The translations under genes were made by a program, and so were the position numbers. Under the pieces are notes generated by a model, which searched no databases, had not been told where the DNA came from, and saw only the letters and a program-made list of their open reading frames with translations. Positions 24,403 to 33,651 of a stretch of 64,000 nt of DNA are shown one piece after another (the first letter of the stretch is position 1; every line of letters starts with the position of its first letter). This DNA comes from Polyangiaceae bacterium (lineage in GTDB: Bacteria > Myxococcota_A > Polyangia > Polyangiales > Polyangiaceae), in assembly GCA_025937785.1 (NCBI GenBank), contig JAICQQ010000004.1, forward strand, positions 62,001-126,000. Reading direction: 5' to 3'.

Positions 24403-24852
24403 GTGTATCGCTACGACCGACAGACTCTGTTGAGCGTGACTCGTGAGGGGTTCGTTCGCACGCGCCGCGTCCGGTTTCAGGACGTGGACGCTGCTGGCGT
24501 AATTTTCTACGCGGCGGTCTTCGAGTACTGCCACGATCTCTACGTCGAGTACCTGGAGGCTCACGGCGTTTCGCTGGTGGAGGTGCTGAAGCAGCGCCAA
24601 TGGGCCGCGCCCATCCGGCACGCCGAAGCGGACTACCTGCGGCCGCTGCGTTTCGGTGACGAGATCATGGTCAGCCTGCCGGTCGCACACCTTGCGGAGA
24701 GCGAGCTGACGCTGGGTTATCGGATTTCGCTGGCTGGGACGCGCGAGGTGGCGGTAGTGGCGCAATCCGTGCACACGTTCGTGGCGCTCCCGGACTTCAA
24801 GCGCTGTCCGGTCCCGGAGGGTGTATTCATGGCCTTTCAGCCGCTCGTGTAG
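24403..24852 (+). CDS. Hotdog-fold acyl-CoA thioesterase, candidate DHNA-CoA thioesterase
   Basis: A 149-residue hotdog thioesterase of the 4HBT/YbgC class. The N-terminal block RRVRFQDVDAAGVIFYAAVF contains the catalytic Asp of this family (D in FQDVD), followed by helix EYCHDLYVEYL. In the menaquinone pathway a hotdog enzyme (MenI type) hydrolyses 1,4-dihydroxy-2-naphthoyl-CoA; the position beside menE and the other men genes supports that role, but a fatty acyl-CoA thioesterase cannot be excluded. GTG at 24403 is chosen because GAGGT lies 6 bases upstream. Its last 16 bases overlap the 3' end of menE on the opposite strand. Confidence 0.75.
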   Translation: MYRYDRQTLLSVTREGFVRTRRVRFQDVDAAGVIFYAAVFEYCHDLYVEYLEAHGVSLVEVLKQRQWAAPIRHAEADYLRPLRFGDEIMVSLPVAHLAESELTLGYRISLAGTREVAVVAQSVHTFVALPDFKRCPVPEGVFMAFQPLV

Positions 24853-26288
24853 CCAGAACCTGGCGGGGAGCCGAGGGGCGTGAGCGCCAGCGAGCTGGAG
24901 TCTTTCAGCGTGCGCCGCAGCAGCTTGCCTGACGCGAGCTCGGGGAGCTGCTCCACGAAGGTGACGGCGCGCGGGCGTTTGAAGGCCGCCAGCGCTTGGG
25001 ATGCGAGCAGCAAGCGATCGATCAGGGTGGGGTCCGCGGCTCCCTCGATGGCCACGGCGACTTGCTCTCCCCAGAGCGCGTCGTCACGACCGAACACGCA
25101 GAGTCGCCGCGGCGCTACGGCAGGCGCGAGCACCTGCTCGACCTCGAGCGGGTTCACGTTCTCGCCCCCGCTGATGATTCGGTCCGCCAGGCGCCCGAGG
25201 ACGTGCAGACAGCCAGCGGCATCGATGTGCCCCAGATCGCTGGTCGCAAACCAGGTCGAGGGCCCGTACACCTCCGCCTCCCCCCAGTAGCCGCTGAATA
25301 GCATGCTGCCGCGCGCGTAGATCTCGCCGTCCACGATCTCGACCTCGACGCCGGGGAGCGGGTGTCCGACACCAGCCTCCGGGGGGTCGGCGCGTAGGGC
25401 TTGCGTGCAGATCTGTGAACAGGTTTCGGTCATGCCATAGCTCGCCAGCACCGGCAGTCCGCGAGCGCGGGCTCGTTCCAGCGTCGCCACGCTCGCGGCA
25501 GCGCCCCCCACGAGCACCGCCCGAAGCGTGCTAGGTGCGCTCCAGCCGCGCAGTTCGAGGAGCTGCTCGAGTTGTGTGGGCACCAGCGACAGCAATGAGA
25601 CCTCGAGCCGCGCCAAGCTCTCAGCCACGCGCGCGGCATTCTGGCCGGGGCCACCCCGTGGGGCCAGCGTGGGGAGGGGGAGGGCGATCGCGCTGCGCGC
25701 GGCCAGACAACGGGTCAGGATCGACAGCCCGCCGATGTGCGCGAACGGCAACGCCAAGAGCCAGCGGTCGTTCGGAGTCCAGCCGAGATGTGCGGCGCTC
25801 GCCGCAGCGGAGGCTTGGAAGGCGCGGCGACTCAAGCATGCGAGGCGTGGACCCGCTGTCGTCCCGGACGTTTGAACCAGCGCCAGCGGAGCCTCGGGCC
25901 CGTGGCTGTGACGGAGCGTGGTCGCCGCGGGCGCGACCACGGGCGCGTGCTGCCAAGTCGTGTCTACGTAGAGCGGTGACTGCGCGCGCGCGAGCAACGC
26001 ACTGCGCTCGGACTCCGTGAGTCGCGGATGCACCGGCAGGCAGGGTACACCCGCGGCCAGCAAGGCAAACGTCATCGCGATCTGGTGGGGAGTCGGCTCC
26101 GCCAACACGGCCACGGCGCTCTCCGCAGCGCCCGCGGCGAGCGCCACGCCGTGCGCCTGCAGCCAGCCCAGCGCGCGCGCCGAGAGCGCGGCCATTTCCG
26201 CATAGGTCCAGTGGCGCTCGGGCTCGGCCAGGGCCAGGCGCTCAGGCGCCTGACGGGCCGCCGCGAACACGTCGAACGGGTCAGTCAC
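24837..26288 (-). CDS. menE: O-succinylbenzoate--CoA ligase
   Basis: Activates o-succinylbenzoate to its CoA thioester in menaquinone synthesis. This 483-residue ANL-superfamily ligase has the ATP-binding loop QTSGTTAGPRLA, the motif YGMTETCS, the hinge region SGGENVNPLEVE, and the C-terminal ASGKLLRRTL with the catalytic Lys. The loop has Arg where most ANL enzymes have Lys, a tolerated change. GTG at 26288 overlaps the last 8 bases of menC and is preceded by AGGAG with 5-base spacing, so translation is probably coupled. It is the last gene of the leftward men operon. Confidence 0.9.
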   Translation of the reverse strand: MTDPFDVFAAARQAPERLALAEPERHWTYAEMAALSARALGWLQAHGVALAAGAAESAVAVLAEPTPHQIAMTFALLAAGVPCLPVHPRLTESERSALLARAQSPLYVDTTWQHAPVVAPAATTLRHSHGPEAPLALVQTSGTTAGPRLACLSRRAFQASAAASAAHLGWTPNDRWLLALPFAHIGGLSILTRCLAARSAIALPLPTLAPRGGPGQNAARVAESLARLEVSLLSLVPTQLEQLLELRGWSAPSTLRAVLVGGAAASVATLERARARGLPVLASYGMTETCSQICTQALRADPPEAGVGHPLPGVEVEIVDGEIYARGSMLFSGYWGEAEVYGPSTWFATSDLGHIDAAGCLHVLGRLADRIISGGENVNPLEVEQVLAPAVAPRRLCVFGRDDALWGEQVAVAIEGAADPTLIDRLLLASQALAAFKRPRAVTFVEQLPELASGKLLRRTLKDSSSLALTPLGSPPGSGYTSG

Positions 26289-27387
26289 CGAGCTCCTGCC
26301 AGTAGTCGATCGGGCTGATGCCTGTGCAAAAAGAGCCCGGATCGATGCCACGGCCAAGGCCCGAAGGCGGCGGCACGCAAGCCTGCGGCGCGCGGGGCCA
26401 GGCGCCGAGCCCTGCGTGCGGAGCCAAGCCAGCGGCTAGCCGTGGACTCTGCACGACACAGGCCAGCGCGGAGGCTGCGGCCAGCGCGACCGGACCGTCG
26501 AACAAGTGCGTCACCACCACGGCGCAGCCGGTCGTGTGCGCCGCGTCGGCCAGGCGCAGACACTCAGAGAACCCGCCGAGGGCCATGGGCTTTAGCACGA
26601 TGACATCGGCGTGCGCTTGGCGGAGCAGCGCGGGCAGCTGCTCGCTGCTGGCGCTGCCCAGCGTTTCATCCAGCGCGATCGGCGGGCGGGTCGCTGGCAG
26701 CGAGGGCCACAGCTCGGGAGCGCAGGGCTCTTCCAAAAACTCCAAGCCGAGCGCGACCATGCGCGGCAGCGCACACTCGAGGGCTTCGGCGCCGAGCTTG
26801 CGATTGGCGTCGGCGCGGAGCTGGATCCCGCCGCGCTGCCGCAAGTGCGTCAGCGTGTCGAGCGCCGGTTCCCAGCGCGATCCGAACTTCAGCTTCAGAG
26901 TGGTGTAGCCCTGCCCGATCAGATCGAGCGCGCGCTCGCGGGCCTCGGGCAGGGTGGCGTCGAGGACTGCGTTGAGCTCCACGCGCGGCAGCGCCGGGCG
27001 TCCGAGCAGCTCGAACGGGGAGCGCCGTTCTCTGCGGCAAACCAGGTCGAGCAGCGCCGTCTCGAGCGCGAACGCCGCGGCGGGCAGGCTGGGATCCAGC
27101 AACCTGCGAGCGCGAGCCAGTGCCGCGAGCACGCTCTCGGGGCCCGGGTCGTCAAAGCAGTCGGCGAGGTCGCGGGTGTCGAGTCCCGCCAGGGCCGTCC
27201 TGCACGAGGCCAGCGAGTCCTGGCTGAAGCCAGGCAGCGGCGAGGCTTCGCCCAGGCCGACGTTGCCCTCCGCATCTCGTAGCCTCAGGAGCAGCCCCGC
27301 GCGCCGCCGCTCGGGAGCCTCGGGGCTGCCCACCGGGCGGGCCAGGGAGCTCGACACTTCACGGATCGAAAGATCGAAGAGCCTCAT
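26281..27387 (-). CDS. menC: o-Succinylbenzoate synthase
   Basis: Dehydrates SHCHC to o-succinylbenzoate in the menaquinone pathway. A 368-residue enolase-superfamily enzyme: KLKFGS holds the KxK acid/base pair, then metal ligands in ADANRKL, FLEEPC and ALDET, and the opposite-face Lys in [12 protein letters not shown] at 27387 overlaps the menA stop (ATGA) and the gene overlaps menE by 8 bases. Length and motif order are normal for MenC. Confidence 0.9.
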   Translation of the reverse strand: MRLFDLSIREVSSSLARPVGSPEAPERRRAGLLLRLRDAEGNVGLGEASPLPGFSQDSLASCRTALAGLDTRDLADCFDDPGPESVLAALARARRLLDPSLPAAAFALETALLDLVCRRERRSPFELLGRPALPRVELNAVLDATLPEARERALDLIGQGYTTLKLKFGSRWEPALDTLTHLRQRGGIQLRADANRKLGAEALECALPRMVALGLEFLEEPCAPELWPSLPATRPPIALDETLGSASSEQLPALLRQAHADVIVLKPMALGGFSECLRLADAAHTTGCAVVVTHLFDGPVALAAASALACVVQSPRLAAGLAPHAGLGAWPRAPQACVPPPSGLGRGIDPGSFCTGISPIDYWQELGD

Positions 27388-28331
27388 GGCTGGCTCGCAT
27401 CAGCAGCGAGCCCTAGCGTGAACAGCACGCCGAACGTCAGCAGCAGCTTTGCCGTGCCAGTCAAGGTTTGGTTCAACGGTGTGCCGCGGTCGCGGAAGAC
27501 TCGACGCGTCAGGACCACCGCCCACGGCAACGTCACCCACGGTAGCAACGCGCTCTTCCCGATCTCGCCGCGGGCCACCAACAACAGCGGCACGAAATAG
27601 GCTGCGGCGAGCAGCAGCAGGTACTCGTACTGACCGGCGCGCCTACCAAAACGCACCGCGAGCGTGCGTTTGTTCGCGAGCACGTCCGTGTCGCGGTCGC
27701 GCACGTTGTTCACCACCAGGATGGCCGTGGCCAGGCCACCCACGGGTACGGACGCCCAGATCGCGAGCGCTGGGACCGCGTGCAGCTGCACGAAGACGGT
27801 GCCGCACACCGCGACGAACCCGAAGAACATCAGGACGAACACGTCACCCAGGCCGTGGTACCCGAGCGGGTAGGGGCCCGCCGTGTAGGCGATCGCCGAA
27901 GCGATCGACAACAGGCCGATCACCACGATGGCTGGACCGGCGACGGCGGTCAGGTACACGCCCACGAGCAGGGCCAAGCCGAAGACAACCCCCATCCCGA
28001 GGCGCATCGCGCGCGGGCTGATCAGGCCCGCCTGCACCGCCCGCAATGGGCCCAGGCGGGCGGCGGTGTCCGCACCTTTCTCGAAATCGAACACGTCATT
28101 GGCGAAGTTGCTGCCTATCTGGAGCAACAGCGCGCCGACGAGCGCTGCCAGCGCAGGCTGCCAAGCGAAGCCTCCGAGCCGGTAGGCGACCGCACTGCCG
28201 ACCGCGACGGGCACGGCAGCGGCGCTCAGCGTCTTCGGGCGGCAGGCGATCCACCAGGCGAGCACGGAGTGCGCGCGCACGCCGGGTGACGTGCCGCCGG
28301 TGCCAGCGACGCTCGGCTCGTGTGTCAACAC
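27384..28331 (-). CDS. menA: 1,4-Dihydroxy-2-naphthoate polyprenyltransferase
   Basis: Integral membrane UbiA-family enzyme that prenylates DHNA to demethylmenaquinone. 315 residues with eight or nine hydrophobic segments. The first Asp-rich motif is [11 protein letters not shown] (about 85-95) and the second is VRDRDTD followed by [10 protein letters not shown]; both bind Mg-prenyl diphosphate. GTG at 28331 is chosen because it overlaps the menH stop by 7 bases and has a GAGG sequence just upstream; the in-frame upstream extension is Arg/Ala-rich and overlaps menH almost entirely. The menA stop overlaps the menC start. Confidence 0.9.
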   Translation of the reverse strand: MLTHEPSVAGTGGTSPGVRAHSVLAWWIACRPKTLSAAAVPVAVGSAVAYRLGGFAWQPALAALVGALLLQIGSNFANDVFDFEKGADTAARLGPLRAVQAGLISPRAMRLGMGVVFGLALLVGVYLTAVAGPAIVVIGLLSIASAIAYTAGPYPLGYHGLGDVFVLMFFGFVAVCGTVFVQLHAVPALAIWASVPVGGLATAILVVNNVRDRDTDVLANKRTLAVRFGRRAGQYEYLLLLAAAYFVPLLLVARGEIGKSALLPWVTLPWAVVLTRRVFRDRGTPLNQTLTGTAKLLLTFGVLFTLGLAADASQP

Positions 28332-29077
28332 GCACCCTCGCTCTGGCGCTGCATCACCTGAGCGAGCCACTCCGGTTGTTCGAGCACGACGTTGTGCCCC
28401 GCCCGGGGAGCCAGCTCGAGTCGTGCTCTGGGGAACAGCTGCAGCATGGTTTCGCCGAGACGCCGGAACTTGGCGTCTTCTGCGCCTACCACGAGCGCGA
28501 CGGGTAGGTCGAGCGCTGCCAGGCGCGGCCAGTAATCGGGCATCTCGCCGAGGCCGAGCGCGGCGAGCGCGTGCGCGAGTCCCTCGGCGGTGTGTGTCAG
28601 CCGCGCGCGTCGCTGCTCGGCGCGCACGGCTGGCTCGAGCGCTGCCTGTGTCGCGAACAGGGGCAACCGCTCCCACTCGTCGACGAACGCCGTTAGCCCG
28701 TGCTCGAGCAAGCGTTTCCGGAGCTGCTCGTCGGCGTGCTTGCGCGCGCGGCGCTCGCTGTCGCTGCGCAGACCGGGGTTGGCGCCGATGAGCACAGCCC
28801 CGGCGAAACGATCCGGGGCTGCGGCGAGGAGACCGAGCGCGAGCCGCGCTCCGAGCGAGTAGCCGAGCAGAAAGGTCGGGCCGTGCTGGCGTTCGGCGAG
28901 CCAGCGCGCGAGGCGCTCCAGCTCGGCCTCGAAGCTAGGTGCCCACGCGGCCGGCGGCGACCCGTGGCCGGTCAGCGTGGGACTGAGGAAGCGGGCACCT
29001 GGCGCGCTCGCTGCCGCCAGCGCCCGGAAACACTCGGGGGTACCGGTGAATCCGTGCAGGCACAGCCAAGTCGTCAT
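28325..29077 (-). CDS. menH: SHCHC synthase (alpha/beta hydrolase fold)
   Basis: Converts SEPHCHC to SHCHC in menaquinone synthesis. 250 residues; [11 protein letters not shown] near the N-terminus, nucleophile Ser74 in LGYSLGAR, and the His in [11 protein letters not shown] near the C-terminus are the MenH pattern. Position between menD and menC-side genes supports this over a generic hydrolase. Its ATG shares one base with the menD stop (TGATG), so translation is coupled. Confidence 0.88.
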   Translation of the reverse strand: MTTWLCLHGFTGTPECFRALAAASAPGARFLSPTLTGHGSPPAAWAPSFEAELERLARWLAERQHGPTFLLGYSLGARLALGLLAAAPDRFAGAVLIGANPGLRSDSERRARKHADEQLRKRLLEHGLTAFVDEWERLPLFATQAALEPAVRAEQRRARLTHTAEGLAHALAALGLGEMPDYWPRLAALDLPVALVVGAEDAKFRRLGETMLQLFPRARLELAPRAGHNVVLEQPEWLAQVMQRQSEGAC

Positions 29078-30870
29078 CAGCGGGCCTCGGCCTCCGAGAG
29101 CGCACGGAGCCTGGCGCCGAGCAGTTCCGTAGCTTCTTGGTAGCTATTCGGTGCCACGCGCACGTGCACCAGCGTCGCTCCCGGCTTGGCGTAGGCGGCC
29201 CGCAAGGCACGCGCGACTTGAGCGGCGTCTTCGGCCAGCTGGTAGCCGATGCCATAGCCTCGAGCGATGGCATCGAGCGCCAGATCGGGCGGTGTACGCC
29301 AGAAGCGTCTGTCGCGCTCGGAAGCGGTGCTGGCGTCGCCCATGGGCAGGCCGTCGAAAATGCGCCCGCCAGCGTTGTCGATCACCACGATCGCAAGTGA
29401 AACTCCGCTGCTGCGGGCCAGCAACAGACCGCCGACGTCGTGGGCAAAGCTCACGTCACCGAGGACGAGCGTGGTCGGGCGCGCGCCCGCGCTGGCGATC
29501 CCGGCAGCGCCGGACACCAGCCCGTCGATGCCGTTCGCGCCCCGCTGTACGAGCGTGGTCACGCCCACCGCGCGCGGTCGGGCGAAGGCATCGGCCGCAC
29601 GTAGAGGCAGACTGTTCCCGAGGAACAGCAGCGACTCGGCAGGCAACTCGTCGATCACGGCTCGCACCGCGTGGGCTTCGCCGAACGGCAGCGCCGCTAG
29701 CAGCTCGTCTTGTGCGGTCGTCACGCGTGCGCGCGCGACACTGAGCCGCTCGCCCCACGCGGTGCGAGCCGCAGCCAAGGCTCCGTCCGGCGCCGGCCGC
29801 GCCCGCACCAGCTCCGCCAGACGAGCCGCGAAGGCACCGGGGTCACTCGCGTGGAGCCAGCTCGCGGAGGCGGCGACGTCGGGCCAGCCGTGGCGAGCCA
29901 CCAGGTGCCGCCGCGCAACGGAGAGGCTCGCCTCGAACGCCAGCCACGCCTGGCTCGTCAGGGGGGGGCCGAACTGCAGCACGAAGTCGGGTTCGCTCCC
30001 GCGCAGCCCCGCGAGGGCAAGCACGCTGCCGACCGCGGGCGATACGGGAGCCGCCACGTGCCCGAGGACGAGTTGGCTCGGCACTTCGGCGATCAGCGGG
30101 AGGCCTGTGACCCGAGCCAGGGTGCACACCGACTCCGCTGCGCCAGCGTCGCCCGCGGGTAACGCTCCGCATACGATGAGGCCACGCTCGACCCGCGCGA
30201 GCTCCAGCGCCACGGCCTCGACGCCGGTAGCATCCACGCCGCGTCCGTCGCGGCTGAAACGTGTCGGACCGCGTTCGATGAGCGCTTGCACGCTGGCTTC
30301 CAGCGCGACGTCGTCGGCGCTCGCCGCGCGCATCGGAAACAGGGGCTTGGCGGCCGGCGCGTTGAGATGCACCGGGCCCGGCAGCGGCCCCGCCGCCAAG
30401 CGCACGGCTTGGGCCACGGTCGCCGTCAGCGCCAGGAGCTGCTGCTCGGTCGAGCCCGGCGCACCGAGGTCGAACGAACCGCGCACCACGTTGCCGAACA
30501 CCCCCAGCTGATCGATGGTCTGCGGAGCGGCTCGGTGCTGCAGCTCGACGGGGCGATCGGCGGTGAGCGCGAGGAGCGGAATGTGGGAATAGCTGGCTTC
30601 GACGAAGGCGGGGCAGTAGTGGGCCATCGCGCTGCCTGAGGTCGCGATCAAGAGCGATGGGCGGCCCGTCAGCTTGGCCTGGCCCAGCGCGAAGAACGCC
30701 GCGCTGCGTTCATCGATCGCGCTGTGGCAGGTGAGTCCCGGGTGCTTGAGCGCCGCCCAAGTGAACGGTGTGGAGCGCGAGCCGGGACTGATCACCGCGT
30801 GCTCGAGGCCGCTCTGGACCAGCGTGTCGATGAGCAACCGGGCCCACTGAGTGAGCAGGACCGCCGGCAT
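29077..30870 (-). CDS. menD: SEPHCHC synthase
   Basis: Thiamine-diphosphate enzyme that adds a succinic-semialdehyde unit from 2-oxoglutarate to isochorismate. 597 residues with the three ThDP-enzyme domains in order. The activating Glu lies in DERSAAFFALG (about residue 55) and the cofactor/Mg motif runs from GDVSFAHDVGG to VVIDNAGGRIF near residues 470-510. The start is ATG at 30870, three bases after the menF stop. The gene overlaps menH by one base. Confidence 0.92.
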   Translation of the reverse strand: MPAVLLTQWARLLIDTLVQSGLEHAVISPGSRSTPFTWAALKHPGLTCHSAIDERSAAFFALGQAKLTGRPSLLIATSGSAMAHYCPAFVEASYSHIPLLALTADRPVELQHRAAPQTIDQLGVFGNVVRGSFDLGAPGSTEQQLLALTATVAQAVRLAAGPLPGPVHLNAPAAKPLFPMRAASADDVALEASVQALIERGPTRFSRDGRGVDATGVEAVALELARVERGLIVCGALPAGDAGAAESVCTLARVTGLPLIAEVPSQLVLGHVAAPVSPAVGSVLALAGLRGSEPDFVLQFGPPLTSQAWLAFEASLSVARRHLVARHGWPDVAASASWLHASDPGAFAARLAELVRARPAPDGALAAARTAWGERLSVARARVTTAQDELLAALPFGEAHAVRAVIDELPAESLLFLGNSLPLRAADAFARPRAVGVTTLVQRGANGIDGLVSGAAGIASAGARPTTLVLGDVSFAHDVGGLLLARSSGVSLAIVVIDNAGGRIFDGLPMGDASTASERDRRFWRTPPDLALDAIARGYGIGYQLAEDAAQVARALRAAYAKPGATLVHVRVAPNSYQEATELLGARLRALSEAEAR

Positions 30871-30873
30871 GAT

Positions 30874-32253
30874 TCACGTGGCCCCGAGGGCGTTGCTCAT
30901 GGCGGCCAGCTTCAGCTCGGTCTCGCGGAACTCGAGATCGGCATCCGATTCCGCGACGATGCCGGCGCCGGCGAAGATGTGGGCCACGTTGTCGACCAAG
31001 AGCGCCGAGCGCAGCGCTACGACGAACTCGCCGTCGCCCGCCCGGTCGACCCAACCCACCGGGCTCGCATACCACCCGCGCTTTTCAGGCTCGTGCTCAG
31101 CAATCCAGCGCTGAGCGCCGAGCCGCGGGGCGCCGCCGACCGCGGGCGTCGGGTGCAGGCGCTCGACCAGATCGAGGACGTCCGTCGCTTCGCGCAAGCT
31201 GCCTGCGATGGGGGTGTGCAGGTGCAGGATGTCGCGCAGCCGTCGAATCGCGGGCCGCTGCGGCGTGCCGATTTCATTCGTCAACGGCTCGAACGCCCGC
31301 AGGATCTCTTCGACGACCAGACTGTGCTCGCGCAAATCTTTCTGGCTCGAGAGCAGCTCGCGCTCGGCGTCAGGATCGCGCGACGAGCGTGAGCCTGCCA
31401 GGGCCTCGGTCTGAAAGCCATTGCCCTGTTTGCGGATCAGCCACTCCGGAGTCGCCCCCAGGAAAAGCTTGTCGCCGCGACGCACGGCAAACCTCGCGCA
31501 ATCACCCGCGATCTCTCCCAAACGTTCGAGGACTTGCTGCGGCGCCGGCATCGGGTCGAGCCGGCACACGGCTCGGCGCGCGGCGACGATCTTCTGAAAG
31601 CGGCCGGCCGCGATTTCGTTTTGGATCGCCGCCACCAGCCGCTGCCAGCCGTCGAGATCGGGCACGTTCGAGATGCGAAGACTCGCGGGCGGCGCCGCAG
31701 GCAAGCTCACGCGCCGGGCCATCAAGCCTTCCAGCCAAGCGATGCCGTGCCCGACGTGCTCGCGGACTAGCGTTGGTTCGTTCAGATCGCCGACGCGAAC
31801 GCAGAGGCTGACCCAGGCCTGGTCCTGGGCCCGCGCGTAGCAAGTGCGCGGCAGCACGAAATGCGCGGCGTGAAAGCCTTCCCAGAGCGGGCCGGAAGGC
31901 GCCTCGGGGTGAAACGAAAAGCCACCGAACACCCGCGGCGACGGGCCGCCGTCGCCGGCGCATTTCACGCGATCCAGCAGCGCTTGCAGCTCGATCCGCA
32001 CGCGCGAGAAGCGTTCCTCACCGTCTGCGATCACCTCGGCCGCGACGCCCTGACCTACGAATTGAGTGCTGCCCGAGGGTGCCCATAGAAACGAGTGCTC
32101 GCCCTGCCCAGCGGCGAACACGTTCTCGAGCGGGGCGAGCGGGGCCGGGACCGAGACCAAAGCGAACCCGTCTTCCTGAGCACGCGGCGGCCGCCATCCT
32201 TCCAGGGCTCGCGAGAGTTGGGGGGCGAGGTGCGACAAAGAAGCGGACTGCAT
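30874..32253 (-). CDS. menF: Isochorismate synthase
   Basis: Isomerises chorismate to isochorismate, the first committed step to menaquinone. 459 residues of the chorismate-utilising enzyme family; the C-terminal half shows FQKIVAARR with the general-base Lys, FLGATPEWLI, TEALAGSR, LHPTPAVGG and GAGIVAESD. ATG at 32253 lies 20 bases after the menG stop; in-frame sequence further upstream overlaps menG and is unlikely to be translated. An enzyme for siderophore or salicylate synthesis is possible by sequence alone, but the operon makes the menaquinone role clear. Confidence 0.9.
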   Translation of the reverse strand: MQSASLSHLAPQLSRALEGWRPPRAQEDGFALVSVPAPLAPLENVFAAGQGEHSFLWAPSGSTQFVGQGVAAEVIADGEERFSRVRIELQALLDRVKCAGDGGPSPRVFGGFSFHPEAPSGPLWEGFHAAHFVLPRTCYARAQDQAWVSLCVRVGDLNEPTLVREHVGHGIAWLEGLMARRVSLPAAPPASLRISNVPDLDGWQRLVAAIQNEIAAGRFQKIVAARRAVCRLDPMPAPQQVLERLGEIAGDCARFAVRRGDKLFLGATPEWLIRKQGNGFQTEALAGSRSSRDPDAERELLSSQKDLREHSLVVEEILRAFEPLTNEIGTPQRPAIRRLRDILHLHTPIAGSLREATDVLDLVERLHPTPAVGGAPRLGAQRWIAEHEPEKRGWYASPVGWVDRAGDGEFVVALRSALLVDNVAHIFAGAGIVAESDADLEFRETELKLAAMSNALGAT

Positions 32254-32273
32254 ACGGAGCGGGATCAGCAGCG

Positions 32274-32987
32274 CTACGAGGCCGGGGTGGCCACGTACAG
32301 GTGACAGACTCCAAAGGTGAGGGGTTCGACGCGCAGGACGTCGAGGCCGTGTTCTTGCATCAGCCGAGCAAATTCGGTGGCGCTCGGAAAGGCGGCGATC
32401 GAACGTTGCAAATAGCGGTACTCGGCCGCGCCGGAGATGAGCGAGCCGACCCACGGCACCAGCGTGTGCACGTGGAAGCGCGCGAGCGGTCCGAGCAGCC
32501 CGCCGCTTTCGGGCTCCGACAACTCCAGCACCGCGACGCGGCCGCCGGGCTTGGTGACGCGGGCCATCTCGCGCAGCGCGCGAGCCCGATCGGGCACGTT
32601 GCGGATGCCGAAGGCAATCGACACGCCGTCGAAGCTCGAGTCGGCGAACGCGAGAGCCTGGGCGTCGCCCACCACCAACTCCACGTGCTCGTGGAGCATG
32701 GCTTCGTGGACCTTGCGGCGTCCGATCGCGAGCATCCGGGGCGACGGGTCGACGCCCACGACGTCGCTGCCCTCTTTGGCGATCTGGATCGCGAGATCTG
32801 CAGTGCCCGTGGCGAGATCGAGCACCCGGGCGCCCTGCGCCAGGTTCAGCGCAGCGACGGTCTTCTCACGCCAGCTCTGGTCGATGCCGAGCGAGATGAT
32901 CCGATTCACCAGATCGTAGCGCTCGGCGATGGCGTCGAACATCGCTCCTGAGCCGTCGGATCGAGTGGGGGTGCTGTTCGTGTTCAC
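32274..32987 (-). CDS. menG: Demethylmenaquinone methyltransferase (UbiE/MenG)
   Basis: SAM-dependent methyltransferase for the last step of menaquinone synthesis. 237 residues with the UbiE signature YDLVNRIISLGIDQSWR (about 24-40), SAM motif I VLDLATGTADLA, post-I GVDPSPRML, and the family block AFGIRNVPDR. GTG at 32987 overlaps the regulator stop as GTGA, so it is translated right after the regulator. It is the first biosynthetic gene of the operon. The symbol ubiE is used in organisms that also make ubiquinone. Confidence 0.92.
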   Translation of the reverse strand: MNTNSTPTRSDGSGAMFDAIAERYDLVNRIISLGIDQSWREKTVAALNLAQGARVLDLATGTADLAIQIAKEGSDVVGVDPSPRMLAIGRRKVHEAMLHEHVELVVGDAQALAFADSSFDGVSIAFGIRNVPDRARALREMARVTKPGGRVAVLELSEPESGGLLGPLARFHVHTLVPWVGSLISGAAEYRYLQRSIAAFPSATEFARLMQEHGLDVLRVEPLTFGVCHLYVATPAS

Positions 32988-33514
32988 TTGCTGGCCTGTT
33001 CAATCTGGGCAGGATCGACGGCCTGGCCGGCGACGAGCGCGGATAGCAGGTTTTCACCCAACTTGGACAGCTCCAAAAGGCGCTCGACCCGCTCTTTCTT
33101 GAAGCTGCGAACCTCCGGATCCAGATCCGCGACAGCGAGCGCGCTATCGGCGGCGCCGAGGGCCTCGCTGAACTCTCGCACCAACGTGAGCTCGCGATCC
33201 CCGATCACCCGTCGCACGAGCTTCCAAACACTGGTCTCGGCTTCGTAGAAGTCGCGGCGCTCTCCCGGGCGCCAGGTCTTCTTCACGGCGCCCCATTTGT
33301 TCAGCTCGTTCAGAGTCATGCTCACCGCTCCAGCGCTCATCTGCAGGCTCTGGGCGATGTCCGCCGCGGTGAGCGGCTCGGGAGCCAAATAGAGCAGCGT
33401 CCACAAGCGCCCCATCGGGCGCTTGAACCCCCAGAACTGCATCAGGCGCCCGACCCTATCGGCCACCTGGAGCTCTGCATCGGAGCAAGCGGTGAACTTT
33501 GCAGCGGAGTTCAT
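32984..33514 (-). CDS. GbsR/MarR-like winged-helix transcriptional regulator
   Basis: A 176-residue DNA-binding protein of the GbsR subgroup of MarR-like regulators. The winged helix covers about residues 30-100 (RPMGRLWTLLYLAPEPL, TAADIAQSLQMSAGAVSMTL, then the wing WRPGERRDFYEAE); the C-terminal half is helical and probably dimerises. Relatives control choline/glycine betaine genes or archaeal and bacterial metabolic operons. Here it is the first gene of the men operon, overlapping menG by four bases, which suggests it regulates quinone synthesis (inference). A promoter and a perfect inverted repeat lie just upstream, suggesting autoregulation. Confidence 0.82.
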   Translation of the reverse strand: MNSAAKFTACSDAELQVADRVGRLMQFWGFKRPMGRLWTLLYLAPEPLTAADIAQSLQMSAGAVSMTLNELNKWGAVKKTWRPGERRDFYEAETSVWKLVRRVIGDRELTLVREFSEALGAADSALAVADLDPEVRSFKKERVERLLELSKLGENLLSALVAGQAVDPAQIEQASK

Positions 33515-33589
33515 TCAGCGGCGAAGAGCGGGATCGTCACCTCGAGCCAGCCTGCGGCGGACACACTCGGCTCGAAGCGACGTTTGAGG

Positions 33590-33607
33590 TTTCAAAATCT
33601 GTTGAAA
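33590..33607 (-). promoter_or_regulatory. Inverted repeat overlapping the promoter, candidate regulator binding site
   Basis: TTTCAA and TTGAAA form a perfect 6-bp inverted repeat with a 6-base spacer. It starts inside the proposed -10 box and covers the likely transcription start of the regulator/men operon, the classical position for repression. A further half-site-like CTTTCA is at 33649-33654. Confidence 0.55.
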
Positions 33608-33634
33608 GATAGAACCGGCCCTGCAGCCGGTCAA
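33606..33634 (-). promoter_or_regulatory. Sigma70-like promoter of the regulator/men operon
   Basis: On the minus strand TTGACC (33634-33629) and TATCTT (33611-33606) are separated by exactly 17 bases. They match the consensus -35 in five of six positions and the -10 in four of six. The pair lies just after the stop of the CblC-like gene and about 90 bases before the regulator start. Confidence 0.55.
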
Positions 33635-33651
33635 GGCCATTCGCCTACCTT

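Noticed and set aside
23592-24510. Repeat of GTAATTTTCTA near 23597 and near 24499
   Set aside because: The second copy lies inside the thioesterase coding sequence, where it encodes the conserved VIFY segment, so the match is probably coincidence.
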